Source: Actinoplanes cyaneus
Lineage (GTDB): Bacteria > Actinomycetota > Actinomycetes > Mycobacteriales > Micromonosporaceae
NCBI RefSeq assembly: GCF_016862095.1
Contig: NZ_BOMH01000014.1
Span: 62,001-126,000 of the forward strand
Direction of reading: 5' to 3'
DNA: 64,000 nucleotides
Positions within the stretch are counted from its first letter, which is position 1; each line of letters begins with the position of its first letter. The notes under the pieces were generated by a model that saw nothing but the letters and a program-made list of their open reading frames with translations, did not search any database and was not told the DNA's origin. Below, in pieces: positions 24,906 through 35,575 of the stretch. The translations under genes and the position numbers were made by a program.

Positions 24906-27272
24906 TCAGAGACTGTAGGTCTTGGCGACGGCGACCATCTCGCTGCTGTGGGAGCCGAGGACGCCGACGCCGGCCGGGCGGGCGTGGAAGCCGGGCATCT
25001 CGGTCAGGTTGTCGCTCGCGTCCATCGCGCGCACCCTGACCGGCCCCGCGCCGCGGATCGTCAGCACGACCTGAACGCCCTCGGCCGGCGGCGCGTGGAA
25101 GACGAAGCCGGCGCCCCAGCCGCCGCCGGCCGCCTTGTCGGCCGGAATCTGCCGGCCGGCCACCGTCAGGCCGGTGACCTGCGTCGAGGCGGCCACGTGC
25201 AGCGTGGTGAACCGGACCGTGCGCTGCGGTTTCAGCAGCAGGGTGACGACCCGGTCGCCGTTCGCCGCGGTCGTCTCCGACTCCTTGGTCACGGCCGGCG
25301 CCGGGAGCGCCGCCGCCTGGGCCGGGCCGGTGCGCAGCTCGGCGTCGCCGAACGCCGGCAGGGCCTCGGCGACCGGTCCGGGGTCACCCGAGACGTACCG
25401 CGAGGTCCACTTCTGGGTGATCGTCTCGGCGCTGAGCCATTCCGCCGTGCCGGTGTCGGCATTCAGCGCGTACATCAATTGGGTGAGTGCCGGGTGGGTG
25501 GTGTCGAACCGGTCGACGGTCAGGCCGGCCGCGGTGCAGACGATCGCGGTCAATGAGGCGACCAGGGTGGGAAGCGTGCCACGGCGGCGGGCACGCACGG
25601 CGGGCATGCCCTGCACCGGCTCGGCCGACGGGTGGACCAGGTCGATCACGGGCAGCAACGCCAGCAGGAGGAGCACGGTCAGGAACGCGCCGACGCCGGC
25701 CATCGCCATGCCCAGCGCCGGGAACAGCATGATCACGGTGGGCAGCAGGATCGCCACTGCCACGATGCCGCCAGCGGTGATCACGGCGGTGGCGAGCCAG
25801 CCCCGTACGTGCAGGGCGATGATGCCGGTGATCGCGCCTGCCAGAGCGGGAATCGTCGCGAGGTAGGCCCCGCCGGGGGTGACCGCGGCGAGCACCAGGC
25901 CGAGCACGGCCAGCCAGCCCAGACCGGCGACGGCCAGCGCGGCGGCACCGACCCTGCGGCGCAGCAGGGCGAACCAGCAGCACACGACGGCGGCGGCGAT
26001 CGCGATCACCGCGATGCGGTAGAGATCAGGACGATACGGATCGATGGGCAACGCGCCGTATTCCGGGCGGATCAGCTTCAGCACCGTCCAGAAGAGCTGG
26101 GCCAGCGCCGGCGCGACCACGATCGGGGCGAGCGTGAGCAGACCGGCGACGGCCAGCCTCCTCCCGGTCAGCCGCCCCTTGCGCCGGGCCTGCCAGGCGA
26201 GTGCCGCGACCGCCAGCAGCGCCACCCCGGCCAGCACCAGCACGAGCGCGCCGGGATAACGCACCAGGAAGCCGAACGCCGGGAAGTAGGTGGCGTCACC
26301 GCCGGTCATCGCCGTGCTCAGGTCGCCGGCGTTGCCCAGCGCCCGGGTGAGCGCGAGCGCGTTGGCGCCGTGGTGCTGCAGGCTGTCCCGGTCCATCGCG
26401 GAGGGCAGGTCGGTGGGCGCGTGATAGACCGCGGCGCCGTCGATGTAGGCCGAGTTCAGCCCGGCGAACCCGGCCTCGCGGAACGCCGTGAAGTCGGTGT
26501 CGTTCGGCAGCAGGCGGTAGATCTCGACGGCGAACGAGGTGCCCACCGGGTAGGGGGTCGTCGCATACGCCTCGACGAGCCGCGCGTTCCGCTCCGAGGT
26601 CTCGAACATGATCGCCGGACCGGAGCTGCCGCGGGCCTCCAGGTTGATCGCGATGCCGCCGTCGCGTGCCAGCTCGTGCTGCCTGACGAACGCCTCGGCG
26701 CCGCAGAGGCACGCCTCCTCGGCGTCGGTCAGAACCAGCACCACGTCGTTGACCAGTCGATCGCTGCTGGTCAAAGCACGGGCCGTCTCCAGGATCGTGG
26801 CGACGCCGGCCGCGTCGTCGTTGCCGCCGGGGCCGGTCTGCGCCGAGTCGTAGTGCGCGACCAGGAAGATCCGCCGGGTGGACGCCTTGCCCGGGATCAC
26901 CGCGACGACGTTGCGAACCCGGGCCAGGCCGGTGCCCCCGGCGCTGGCCGACAGCTCGCCGCCCTGGACCGAGACGGTGTCCTGCACCTGCGGGCTCAGG
27001 CCCAGGCCGGTGAGGGCCTGCAGCAGGTGGTCGCGGACGCGGTCGTTGGCCGCGCTGCCGGCCGGGTGCGGCGCCGACGCGATCGCCTCGACCGTCCGGA
27101 AGGCGCGCTCGGCGCTGAAGTCGGAGGCCGGCGCGGAGGCGGGCGCTGCCGTCGGCGGAAGGATGGACCGGACCGCGACAAAGCCCGCAAGGGTGAGCAC
27201 GGCGAGAACGGCCAGGGCGGCGAAACCGCGCCTGACCGGCCGGATGAGGGCAGCGTCACGCATGGGTGACAT
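24906..27272 (-). CDS. Membrane M28 family metallopeptidase
   Basis: This 788-aa protein has an N-terminal TM/signal segment (about 14-36) and an M28 zinc aminopeptidase-like domain (about 60-330). Metal ligands are visible as VAHYDSAQTGPGGNDDAAGVA (His and Asp), LVLTDAEEACLCGAE (Glu-Glu) and TDFTAF. About seven more TM helices follow (about 345-590), then an extracytoplasmic C-terminal domain (about 640-785). This layout resembles endoplasmic-type M28 proteins such as Fxna. The start at 27272 is an ATG; another ATG at 27263 with TTAGAT 7 nt upstream is an alternative. The substrate is unknown. Confidence 0.88.
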   Translation of the reverse strand: MSPMRDAALIRPVRRGFAALAVLAVLTLAGFVAVRSILPPTAAPASAPASDFSAERAFRTVEAIASAPHPAGSAANDRVRDHLLQALTGLGLSPQVQDTVSVQGGELSASAGGTGLARVRNVVAVIPGKASTRRIFLVAHYDSAQTGPGGNDDAAGVATILETARALTSSDRLVNDVVLVLTDAEEACLCGAEAFVRQHELARDGGIAINLEARGSSGPAIMFETSERNARLVEAYATTPYPVGTSFAVEIYRLLPNDTDFTAFREAGFAGLNSAYIDGAAVYHAPTDLPSAMDRDSLQHHGANALALTRALGNAGDLSTAMTGGDATYFPAFGFLVRYPGALVLVLAGVALLAVAALAWQARRKGRLTGRRLAVAGLLTLAPIVVAPALAQLFWTVLKLIRPEYGALPIDPYRPDLYRIAVIAIAAAVVCCWFALLRRRVGAAALAVAGLGWLAVLGLVLAAVTPGGAYLATIPALAGAITGIIALHVRGWLATAVITAGGIVAVAILLPTVIMLFPALGMAMAGVGAFLTVLLLLALLPVIDLVHPSAEPVQGMPAVRARRRGTLPTLVASLTAIVCTAAGLTVDRFDTTHPALTQLMYALNADTGTAEWLSAETITQKWTSRYVSGDPGPVAEALPAFGDAELRTGPAQAAALPAPAVTKESETTAANGDRVVTLLLKPQRTVRFTTLHVAASTQVTGLTVAGRQIPADKAAGGGWGAGFVFHAPPAEGVQVVLTIRGAGPVRVRAMDASDNLTEMPGFHARPAGVGVLGSHSSEMVAVAKTYSL

Positions 27273-27339
27273 CTAATCGTGGAGGTACGACATCCGGGTA
27301 CCCGGTAGATCGATTGGCGCGTGCAATAGCGTTGTCCGG

Positions 27340-27696
27340 GTGACTGCCCCGTTCGACCCGGCCGCCGTCATCGCGGAGTTCATCGACGCGGTGGCTCCGT
27401 ACAACCCGCAACCGGACGCCCCGCCGGTGGCGCTGCTCGGCGTCCGCACAGCCCTGGGTGACGAGACGTTCGCCATGAGTGATCATGTGATCCGGGCGAT
27501 GTGCCGGGCCCTGGCGTCCTATCGCGACCCGGAGGACCGGGGGGAGTGCGTCGGATGTGGTGGTCGCCACCTCGACGAGAACCTGCATTGCATGGACTGC
27601 GGGCGGCTGCACGGCATCCTTGGCCAGGTGATAGCTGATCATGCGCGCCGTGTGGCCGCGTCCGGTGATGGCAACGCTCCCAGTGGGCCGGCGTGA
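27340..27696 (+). CDS. Small zinc-ribbon-like protein
   Basis: This 118-aa cytoplasmic protein of unknown function has a C-terminal zinc-ribbon-like element, with CVGCGGRHLDE followed by HCMDCGRLHG (two CxxC pairs, about residues 70-92). The first 65 residues are helical and acidic with no motif I recognise. The GTG at 27340 is supported by TAGCGT exactly 7 nt upstream, the leaderless pattern. It is divergent from the M28 peptidase gene with 67 bp between the starts. It might bind RNA or a partner protein. Confidence 0.72.
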   Translation: MTAPFDPAAVIAEFIDAVAPYNPQPDAPPVALLGVRTALGDETFAMSDHVIRAMCRALASYRDPEDRGECVGCGGRHLDENLHCMDCGRLHGILGQVIADHARRVAASGDGNAPSGPA

Positions 27697-27788
27697 GACC
27701 AGGTCACGAGGTGGTGACCGGTGTTGTGCCGCCGCGCCCGGTGGTACACGATTTCCGGGTCACCTCTGCGTCGAGTGGGGATTCTGCG

Positions 27789-28987
27789 ATGACGGATCGT
27801 TCGCTCGCCTCCAGCACCTATGCGCTCAGCCAGCAGCATCTGGAGCGGCTGCGGATTCTGCTGGTCGAGGACGACGAGGGCGACGCCTTCCTGGTCCGTG
27901 AGCTGCTCACCGAGGCGCAGGCGCCGTTCGAGCTGACCGTGGCGAGCAGTCTGCGGGAGGCTCGTGAGCTGGTCGCCCACGCCGAATGCGTGCTGCTCGA
28001 CCTGGGCCTGCCGGACGCGGAGGGCATCGACGGGCTTCGCAAGCTGCTCGCCGTCGCCGGCAGCGCGGCTGTCTGCGTGCTCACCGGCCGCTCCGACGAG
28101 CACCTGGGTGTCCAGGCGGTCGCCGAGGGCGCCCAGGACTACCTGGTCAAGGGCCAGGTCGACGGCGTCTGGCTGGTCCGTGCGCTGCGGTACGCGGTCG
28201 AGCGCAAACGCGCCGACGAGGCGTCCCGCCGGCTGCGCGAGGTGGAGCTGCGGCAGGAGGAGTCGGCGCGCCTGGAGCGTGGCCTGCTGCCCAAGCCGCT
28301 GATGCAGACCACGCAGGTGCAGGTCGAGACGTTCTACCGCTCCGGGCGGGCGGCCGGCCTGCTCGGCGGCGACTTCTTCGACGTGGTGCAGACCGGTGAC
28401 GACAAGCTGCACGTGATCGTCGGCGACGTCTGCGGGCACGGGGTGGACGAGGCCGCGCTCGGCGTCGAGCTCCGGGTCGCCTGGCGCGCGCTGGTGCTCG
28501 CCGGGGTGCCGGAGGAACAGGTGCTCGCCTCGCTGGAGCAGGTGCTGATGAGCGAGCGGCGAGCCCGTGAGGTGTTCGCCACTGTCGCCTCGGCCACGAT
28601 CAACCTGCAGCACAACCGCGCGACGGTACGCCTCGCCGGCCATCCCCCGCCCGTCGTGCTCAGCGAGGGGCGCGCCACGCCGGTGCACGCGCGTACCGGA
28701 ATCGTGCTCGGGGTACGTCCCACCCCGACACCCGCTACCGAGCTGGAGTTAACCGGCGATGACTGGTCCCTGCTGATGTACACCGACGGCCTGATCGAGG
28801 GCCACACCGGCCCCGGTAACGAGCGCCTCGACGTGGACGGGCTCTGCAAACTGCTGGACGAGCCGAGCGCGCGGGAGGTGCCGCTGGCCGGGCTGCCGGC
28901 GTGGCTCGTGGATCGCGCGGATCGGGACAACGGCGGCCCGCTCACCGACGACGTGGCGATGCTGCTGATCTCGCGCGGTGGTGGGCG

Positions 28988-28991
<4 letters not shown>
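27789..28991 (+). CDS. Receiver-PP2C (SpoIIE/RsbU-type) phosphatase
   Basis: This 400-aa protein has a receiver domain (about residues 20-140; LRILLVEDDEGDAFLVRELL, phospho-Asp in VLLDLGLPD, Lys in DYLVKGQ) and a helical linker (150-190). A PPM-type serine phosphatase domain follows (about 195-400; LGGDFFDVVQ, VIVGDVCGHGVDEAAL, LMYTDGLIEG, LTDDVAMLL). It likely dephosphorylates anti-anti-sigma factors when its receiver is phosphorylated by the kinase encoded next. The ATG at 27789 is chosen for its GGGGA upstream. Its stop overlaps the kinase GTG by 4 nt. Confidence 0.9.
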
Positions 28992-30585
<1,594 letters not shown>

Positions 30586-30589
<4 letters not shown>

Positions 30590-31038
30590 GCATAGAGCGG
30601 GAGAGCGGTACTCCGATCGAGGTGTTGCTGGTCGAGGATGATCCCGGTGACGTCTTGATGACGCAGGAGGCGTTCGAGGAGCACAAGGTCCGGAACCGGT
30701 TGAACGTGGTTTCGGACGGTGCCGAGGCGCTCTCGTACCTGCGTCGCGAGGGGCAGTACTCCAACGCCGTACGCCCGGATCTGATCCTCCTCGATCTGAA
30801 CCTGCCGCGGCGGGACGGGCGCGAGGTGCTCGAGGAGATCAAGAGGGACGACGAGCTGGGGCGGATCCCGGTGGTCGTGCTCACCACGTCCTCCGCCGAC
30901 GAGGACATCCTGCGCAGCTACCAGCTGCACGCGAACGCGTACGTGACCAAACCGGTCGACTTCGAGCGGTTCATCGCGGTCATCCGGCAGATCGACGAGT
31001 TCTTCGTCAGCGTCGTGAAGTTGCCACCGCGTGCTTGA
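30586..31038 (+). CDS. Stand-alone response regulator, Rcp1-like
   Basis: This 150-aa receiver without output domain carries signals from the kinase encoded before it. Features are [20 protein letters not shown], the phospho-Asp in [21 protein letters not shown] and the Lys in YVTKPVD, which all fit the Rcp1/phytochrome-linked group. It overlaps the kinase stop (GTGA) and the following inositol-phosphatase-like gene by 8 nt. With no DNA-binding part it probably acts through protein contact, perhaps with the upstream PP2C protein. Confidence 0.94.
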
Positions 31039-31849
31039 TCAAGTTTCCGATCTCATCCGTGAGGTCGCGCAGACCGTCGTGCTGCCCCGCTTCCGCAAAC
31101 TGGCCGCCGACGAGGTGCACCAGAAGGCCCCCGGCGACCTGGTGACCATCGCCGACCAGGAGTCGGAGCGCGCGCTGACCCGCGGCCTGACCGCGCTGCT
31201 GCCCGGTTCCGTCGTCGTCGGCGAGGAGGCGGTCGCCGCCGACCCGTCGGTCCAGGACCGGATCGGTGCGGGCGGGGCCGTCTGGATCGTCGACCCGGTC
31301 GACGGCACCAACAACTTCGCGGCCGGCAAGACGCCGTTCTGCGTGATGGTCGCGCTGGTCAGGGACGGTGAGACGGTCGCCGGTTGGATCCTCGACGTGG
31401 TCGACGACCGGCTCACGACCGCGGAGCTCGGCTCCGGCGCCTTCCGTGACGGCGTGCGGCTCAAGACCCGCGCCGACTCGCCGGCCGCCGCCGGCCTGCA
31501 CGGCGTGATCTCCTGGAAGTATCTGCCGGATCACCTGCGCGATCAGGTCGACGCGCACGCCGGTGCGCTGGGCGGTTACACGGCCGGGCGGCACTGCGCC
31601 GGCTACGAGTACCCGGCGACGGTCGCCGACGAGCAGCAGTTCGCCCTCTTCTGGCGGATCAAGCCGTGGGACCACGTGCCGGGCTCGCTGATCGTCCGCG
31701 AGGCCGGTGGCGTGACGCGACACCTGGACGGGCTCGAATACCGGCCGGTCCATCGCCGTCGCGGGCTCCTCGTCGCGGCGAACGAGGAGATCTGGCAAAC
31801 GGTGCAGACCACGCTTTTCCCGGACGGTCCGCCGATCATCGAGGACTGA
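31031..31849 (+). CDS. Inositol-monophosphatase family phosphatase
   Basis: This 272-aa enzyme is a magnesium-dependent phosphatase of the IMPase/CysQ superfamily, acting on inositol phosphate, histidinol phosphate or similar. The metal sites are [23 protein letters not shown], and [16 protein letters not shown] near the C-terminus, all intact. The GTG start at 31031 lies within the 3' end of the response regulator gene (8-nt overlap), so it is translated from the signalling operon. Which substrate is used is not clear; inositol or 3'(2'),5'-bisphosphate nucleotide are both possible. Confidence 0.92.
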   Translation: MLDQVSDLIREVAQTVVLPRFRKLAADEVHQKAPGDLVTIADQESERALTRGLTALLPGSVVVGEEAVAADPSVQDRIGAGGAVWIVDPVDGTNNFAAGKTPFCVMVALVRDGETVAGWILDVVDDRLTTAELGSGAFRDGVRLKTRADSPAAAGLHGVISWKYLPDHLRDQVDAHAGALGGYTAGRHCAGYEYPATVADEQQFALFWRIKPWDHVPGSLIVREAGGVTRHLDGLEYRPVHRRRGLLVAANEEIWQTVQTTLFPDGPPIIED

Positions 31850-31917
31850 TTCCGGTAGGACGTGGCGGATCTCACAGCGTGATCCGCTCCGCTCGTTCCG
31901 CGATCTACCGTGCCCCT

Positions 31918-32691
31918 ATGACCTCGTACCTCGATGAGCTCTTCGGGTTGGGCGGGCGGACTGCGGTCGTGACCGGCGGCAGCTCCGGGATCGGCCGCGA
32001 GATCGCCCTCGCCCTGGGGCGCGCCGGCGCTCGCGTCGTGCTGGTGGCCCGGCGTGCCGCGCCGATGGACGACGTGGTCGCCGAGCTGGGAGAACTCGGC
32101 GCAGAGGGTGGTGCGATCTCCGCCGACCTCGCGGATCGGGACGCGGTGCGGGCCGCCATCGACAAGATCATTTCGCGGTACGGCGTTCCGGACGTCCTGG
32201 TCAACTCGGCCGGCGTGAACCTGCGCCCGCCGCTGAGCGAGCTCACCGAGGACGTCTGGGACCTCACCGTCGCCGCCAACCTGACCGCCCCGTTCCTGCT
32301 CGGGCAGGCGTTCGGGCCGGTGATGGCGGAGCGCGGCTGGGGTCGCATCATCAACCTCGTCTCCCAGCAGGCCTTTCGCGCGTACGGCAACAGCGGGGCT
32401 TACGGCGCCGCCAAGGCCGGCCTGGTCGGGCTGACCCGATCGCAGGCCGAAGCGTGGTCGCGCCACGGCGTCTGCGTCAACGCGATCGCGCCCGGCGTCG
32501 TGCACACGCCCCTGACCGAAGCGGTCTTCGCCGATCCCTCGAAAGTGTCAGCACACGCCGCCCGGACGATGATCGGACGCAACGGCCTGCCCGCGGATTT
32601 CGCCGGATGTGCCGTTTTCCTGGCGAGCGACGCGAGTCAAGCGGTGACCGGTCAGACACTCTTCGTGGATGGCGGATACTCGGCGACCTGA
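31918..32691 (+). CDS. SDR family oxidoreductase
   Basis: This 257-aa classical short-chain dehydrogenase has the cofactor motif TGGSSGIG (residues about 19-26), the NSAG motif, and the YxxxK active site in AYGAAKAGLVGL. Its C-terminal DGGYSAT is as in 3-oxoacyl reductase and gluconate 5-dehydrogenase-like enzymes. Arg in VARR after beta-2 suggests NADP(H). The ATG at 31918 has TACCGT 6 nt upstream, close to the leaderless pattern. Substrate is unknown. The gene is single, with an inverted repeat between it and the IMPase gene. Confidence 0.93.
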   Translation: MTSYLDELFGLGGRTAVVTGGSSGIGREIALALGRAGARVVLVARRAAPMDDVVAELGELGAEGGAISADLADRDAVRAAIDKIISRYGVPDVLVNSAGVNLRPPLSELTEDVWDLTVAANLTAPFLLGQAFGPVMAERGWGRIINLVSQQAFRAYGNSGAYGAAKAGLVGLTRSQAEAWSRHGVCVNAIAPGVVHTPLTEAVFADPSKVSAHAARTMIGRNGLPADFAGCAVFLASDASQAVTGQTLFVDGGYSAT

Positions 32692-32754
32692 TCGATCTCC
32701 CTCGCTCCAGGTCCGGCACGGTAAAGTACCGGCGCTCACGACTTGGAGGTCTCC

Positions 32755-33816
32755 GTGGCGGTCATCCCCCCGCTTGGTTTCCGCACCGTGTCCGCGCGCG
32801 CCGGTTTCCCGCGCACATCCCGTCCGCGGGCCGGGCTGTTCAGCGTGCTCGTGGCGGCCGTCGTCACCGTCGTCCTCGGTGTCTCCGGGACGGCTGCCTG
32901 GGCCGCGGACCCGGAAGGCGGCTCCAAGAAGCTGCGGGCCAACCTCGAAGCCGCCTCCAAGGGCTACGAGCAGGCGAAGACCAGGCTGGCCTCGTCCAAG
33001 AAGCGGGAGACCCAGCTCAACGTCACGATGAAAGCGGCGCAGGACCGGGCGTCCCGGCTCACCACGCGGGTCACCGCGGTCGCCAACCGGTCCTACCAGA
33101 TGGGCCGCGTCAGCACGGTGATGCTGCTGCTCAACAGCAGCAACCCGGACAGCTTCATCGAGCGGGTGCAGGGCCTCGACATGCTCGCCCAGGTCGACGG
33201 CAGCACGCTCGCGTCGTACCGCGAGGACATCGAGACGACCAAGAAGGCGCAGACCGCGCTGAAGGCGGAGATCCTCGAGCAGCAGCGGCAGCTCAAGGTG
33301 ATGGAGGGCAAGAAGAAGCAGGCCGAGACCGCGCTCGCCGAGGTGGGCGGCGGATCGGCCGGCGGCTTCGTCGACGCGTCGTCGGCGGCCGCCGAGCCCG
33401 CACCGCGGAACTCGGACGGCTCGTGGCCGAAGGAGTCGTGCACCGTTGACGACCCGAGCTCGACAGGGTGCGTCACGCCGCGGACGCTGCACGCCTACCA
33501 GCAGGCGCGGGCGGACGGGTTCACGCATTACACGGTCTGCTGGAGCCAGCGGGATTCCGGGGAGCACCCGAAGGGGCGGGCCTGCGACTTCTCGGCCAAT
33601 GCCAGCACGTTCAAGGATGCGGCAGCGACCGGCAGCGACAAGGCCTACGGTGACCGGCTGGCCGCCTACTTCGTGAAGAACGCCGACAGACTCGGCGTGA
33701 TGTACGTGATCTGGTACCGGCAGATCTGGACGCCCAGCACCGGCTGGCGCGCGTACAGCGCGAGCGGCGGCCCGTCCGTGGTGCACACGAACCACGTGCA
33801 TCTCTCCGAACTCTGA
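32755..33816 (+). CDS. Secreted coiled-coil protein with LAS-type metallopeptidase domain
   Basis: This 353-aa exported protein has a signal/TM segment (about residues 28-50, ending WAA), a long coiled coil (about 55-210, with no Pro, rich in Lys/Glu/Gln), a linker, and a C-terminal domain (about 240-353). The domain has CVTPRTLHAY, HPKGRACDF (HxxGxAxD zinc motif) and the last HxH in NHVHLSEL. This is the motif set of D-Ala-D-Ala carboxypeptidase/lysostaphin-like (LAS) enzymes; the similar ARB-07466-type C-terminal domain is common in actinobacteria. Peptidoglycan is the likely target. The GTG at 32755 has GGAGG 5-6 nt upstream. The stop is in a 24-bp tandem repeat. Confidence 0.85.
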   Translation: MAVIPPLGFRTVSARAGFPRTSRPRAGLFSVLVAAVVTVVLGVSGTAAWAADPEGGSKKLRANLEAASKGYEQAKTRLASSKKRETQLNVTMKAAQDRASRLTTRVTAVANRSYQMGRVSTVMLLLNSSNPDSFIERVQGLDMLAQVDGSTLASYREDIETTKKAQTALKAEILEQQRQLKVMEGKKKQAETALAEVGGGSAGGFVDASSAAAEPAPRNSDGSWPKESCTVDDPSSTGCVTPRTLHAYQQARADGFTHYTVCWSQRDSGEHPKGRACDFSANASTFKDAAATGSDKAYGDRLAAYFVKNADRLGVMYVIWYRQIWTPSTGWRAYSASGGPSVVHTNHVHLSEL

Positions 33817-33898
33817 CCATTTCCGGTCGTCGAGCTCTGACCGTTTCCCGTCCCCGAATTCTGACCGTTTCCGGTCTTCGAGCTTTGACCGTTTCCGG
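33807..33898 (+). repeat. 24-bp tandem repeat across the end of the metallopeptidase gene
   Basis: Four units (33807-33830, 33831-33854, 33855-33878, 33879-33898 partial) begin CGARYTYTGACC and share TTTCCSGTC. The first unit holds the last codons and stop of the gene. Because 24 is a multiple of 3, each unit repeats an in-frame TGA stop after a Glu-Leu or Glu-Phe codon pair. Units differ at a few places only, so expansion is recent. Confidence 0.85.
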
Positions 33899-33969
33899 CA
33901 GCTTCCGGGGCCGCCCCGCCGGTGTGGCGTGCCGGGCGGATGCGGCCGGGGACGGATAGCATCCCGGCG

Positions 33970-35481
33970 ATGGAGACCGCGCCGCCCCGCGCCCTGCCGA
34001 CGGCCCTCGCCAGCGCCCTGGCCTTCGGCTCCAGCGGCGCCGTGCTCGTCCTGGAGATCGTCGCGCTGCGCCTGGTCGGTCCCTACGTCGGCGTCACCCT
34101 GCAGGTCAGCAGCTCGGTGATCGGCATCTCGCTGGCGGCCATCGCCTACGGCGCGTGGCTCGGCGGACGCCTGGCCGACAAGTTTGACCCTCGCATGCTG
34201 CTCGCTCCGGCCCTGGTCCTCGGCGCCATCGGCACCGCCGTGACGCTCCCGCTGGTCCGCTGGGGCGGTGAGCTGCTCCGCGGCGGCGCTGCCCCGGCCG
34301 TGCTCCTGCTCGCCGCCCTGGCCGTGTTCCTGCCCGCCTTCGTCCTCTCCGCGATCCCGCCGATGGTCGTGAAGCTGCAGCTCAGCAGCCTGCGCGAAGC
34401 AGGAACCGTGGTTGGCCGGCTGTCCAGCATCGGCACCCTCGGCGCGATCACGGCGACGCTGGGCACCGGCTTCGTCTTCGTCGCCGCGATGCCGAGCAGC
34501 GCGATCGTCCTGAGCCTGGCCGCGCTCCTCGCGCTGGGCGGTCTCGTGCTCGGCTGGTGGCTGCGGCGTGACGAGACCCATCCGAAGCTGCCCGGCTCGC
34601 CCCGCTTCCGATCCATGCTCGCCACGATCGGCCTGCTCGCCGCGGGGATGGGGGCGATCTCGCCGACCCCGTGCGACGTGGAGACGGCGTACCACTGCGC
34701 CCGGGTGGAGGTCGACCCGGACAACGCCGGTGGGCGCACGCTGATGCTCAACTCGGCCCCGCACTCGTATGTCGATCTCGACGACCCCCGTCACCTCGAA
34801 TTCGAATACGTCCAGTGGATCGCCGCGGTCGCCGACGTCCTGCGCCCGGCCGGCGCCCCGATCGACGCCCTGCACATCGGGGGCGGCGGATTCACCGTCC
34901 CGGGTTATCTCCGCGCCACCCGCCCCGGCAGCGACCAGCTGGTGCTCGAGCTCGACGGCGGCCTGGTCGAGCTCGACAAGCGCGAACTCGGCCTGGTCAC
35001 CGGCCCCGACCTGAGGATCCGCATCGGTGACGCCCGGGTCGGCGTGGCCCAGCGGCCGTCGGCCGCCTACGACCTGGTGGTCGGCGACGCCTTCGGCCAC
35101 CAGGTGGTGCCGTGGCACCTGGCGACCCGGGAGATGGCCGCGGACATCTCCCGCACCCTACGCGCCGACGGTGTCTACGCCCAGAACGTGATCGATTACC
35201 CGCCGGACCGCCTCATCCGCGCCGAGCTGGCCACGGTCGCGGCCGCCTTCCCGCAGGTCGCCCTGATCGCTCCCGGGGACGCCCTGGCCGGCGAGGTCGG
35301 CTCCAACTTCGTGATCGTCGCCTCCCGTGGTCCGCTGCCCCTGGCCGCCCTCGGCGAGCGGCTCGCCCGGGTCGAGAAGCCGGTCACGCTCCTGTCCGGT
35401 GCCGACCTGGCCACCTACATCGGCGGCGCCCGGGTCCTGACCGACGATCACGCCCCCGTCGATCAGCTTCTCCCGGGCTGA
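33970..35481 (+). CDS. Membrane spermidine-synthase-like protein
   Basis: This 503-aa protein has an N-terminal membrane half (six TM helices, about residues 10-215; FGSSGAVLVLEIVALRLVGPYVGVT is the known start of the fused MFS/spermidine synthase group). It has a C-terminal Rossmann domain (about 235-495) like SpeE, with HIGGGGFTVPGYL for cofactor binding and DLVVGDAFG. The typical polyamine catalytic Asp after VGDA is in place. The substrate need not be putrescine, since these fused proteins are little studied. ATG at 33970 is supported by TAGCAT exactly 7 nt upstream. Confidence 0.87.
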   Translation: METAPPRALPTALASALAFGSSGAVLVLEIVALRLVGPYVGVTLQVSSSVIGISLAAIAYGAWLGGRLADKFDPRMLLAPALVLGAIGTAVTLPLVRWGGELLRGGAAPAVLLLAALAVFLPAFVLSAIPPMVVKLQLSSLREAGTVVGRLSSIGTLGAITATLGTGFVFVAAMPSSAIVLSLAALLALGGLVLGWWLRRDETHPKLPGSPRFRSMLATIGLLAAGMGAISPTPCDVETAYHCARVEVDPDNAGGRTLMLNSAPHSYVDLDDPRHLEFEYVQWIAAVADVLRPAGAPIDALHIGGGGFTVPGYLRATRPGSDQLVLELDGGLVELDKRELGLVTGPDLRIRIGDARVGVAQRPSAAYDLVVGDAFGHQVVPWHLATREMAADISRTLRADGVYAQNVIDYPPDRLIRAELATVAAAFPQVALIAPGDALAGEVGSNFVIVASRGPLPLAALGERLARVEKPVTLLSGADLATYIGGARVLTDDHAPVDQLLPG

Positions 35482-35575
35482 CCACGGCGCTCGCCGAGGA
35501 CTTCCCGGACCGCGAATCCGTACGGGTTTCGGTGTGCGGCTCCGGAGGACGATCCGCTCGGGCGAGAATCGGCGC

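Noticed and set aside
33666..33962. Minus-strand frame with repeated TGNGQSSx octapeptides
   Set aside because: It only reads the 24-bp tandem repeat from the other side and overlaps the end of the metallopeptidase gene; no ribosome site or signal.
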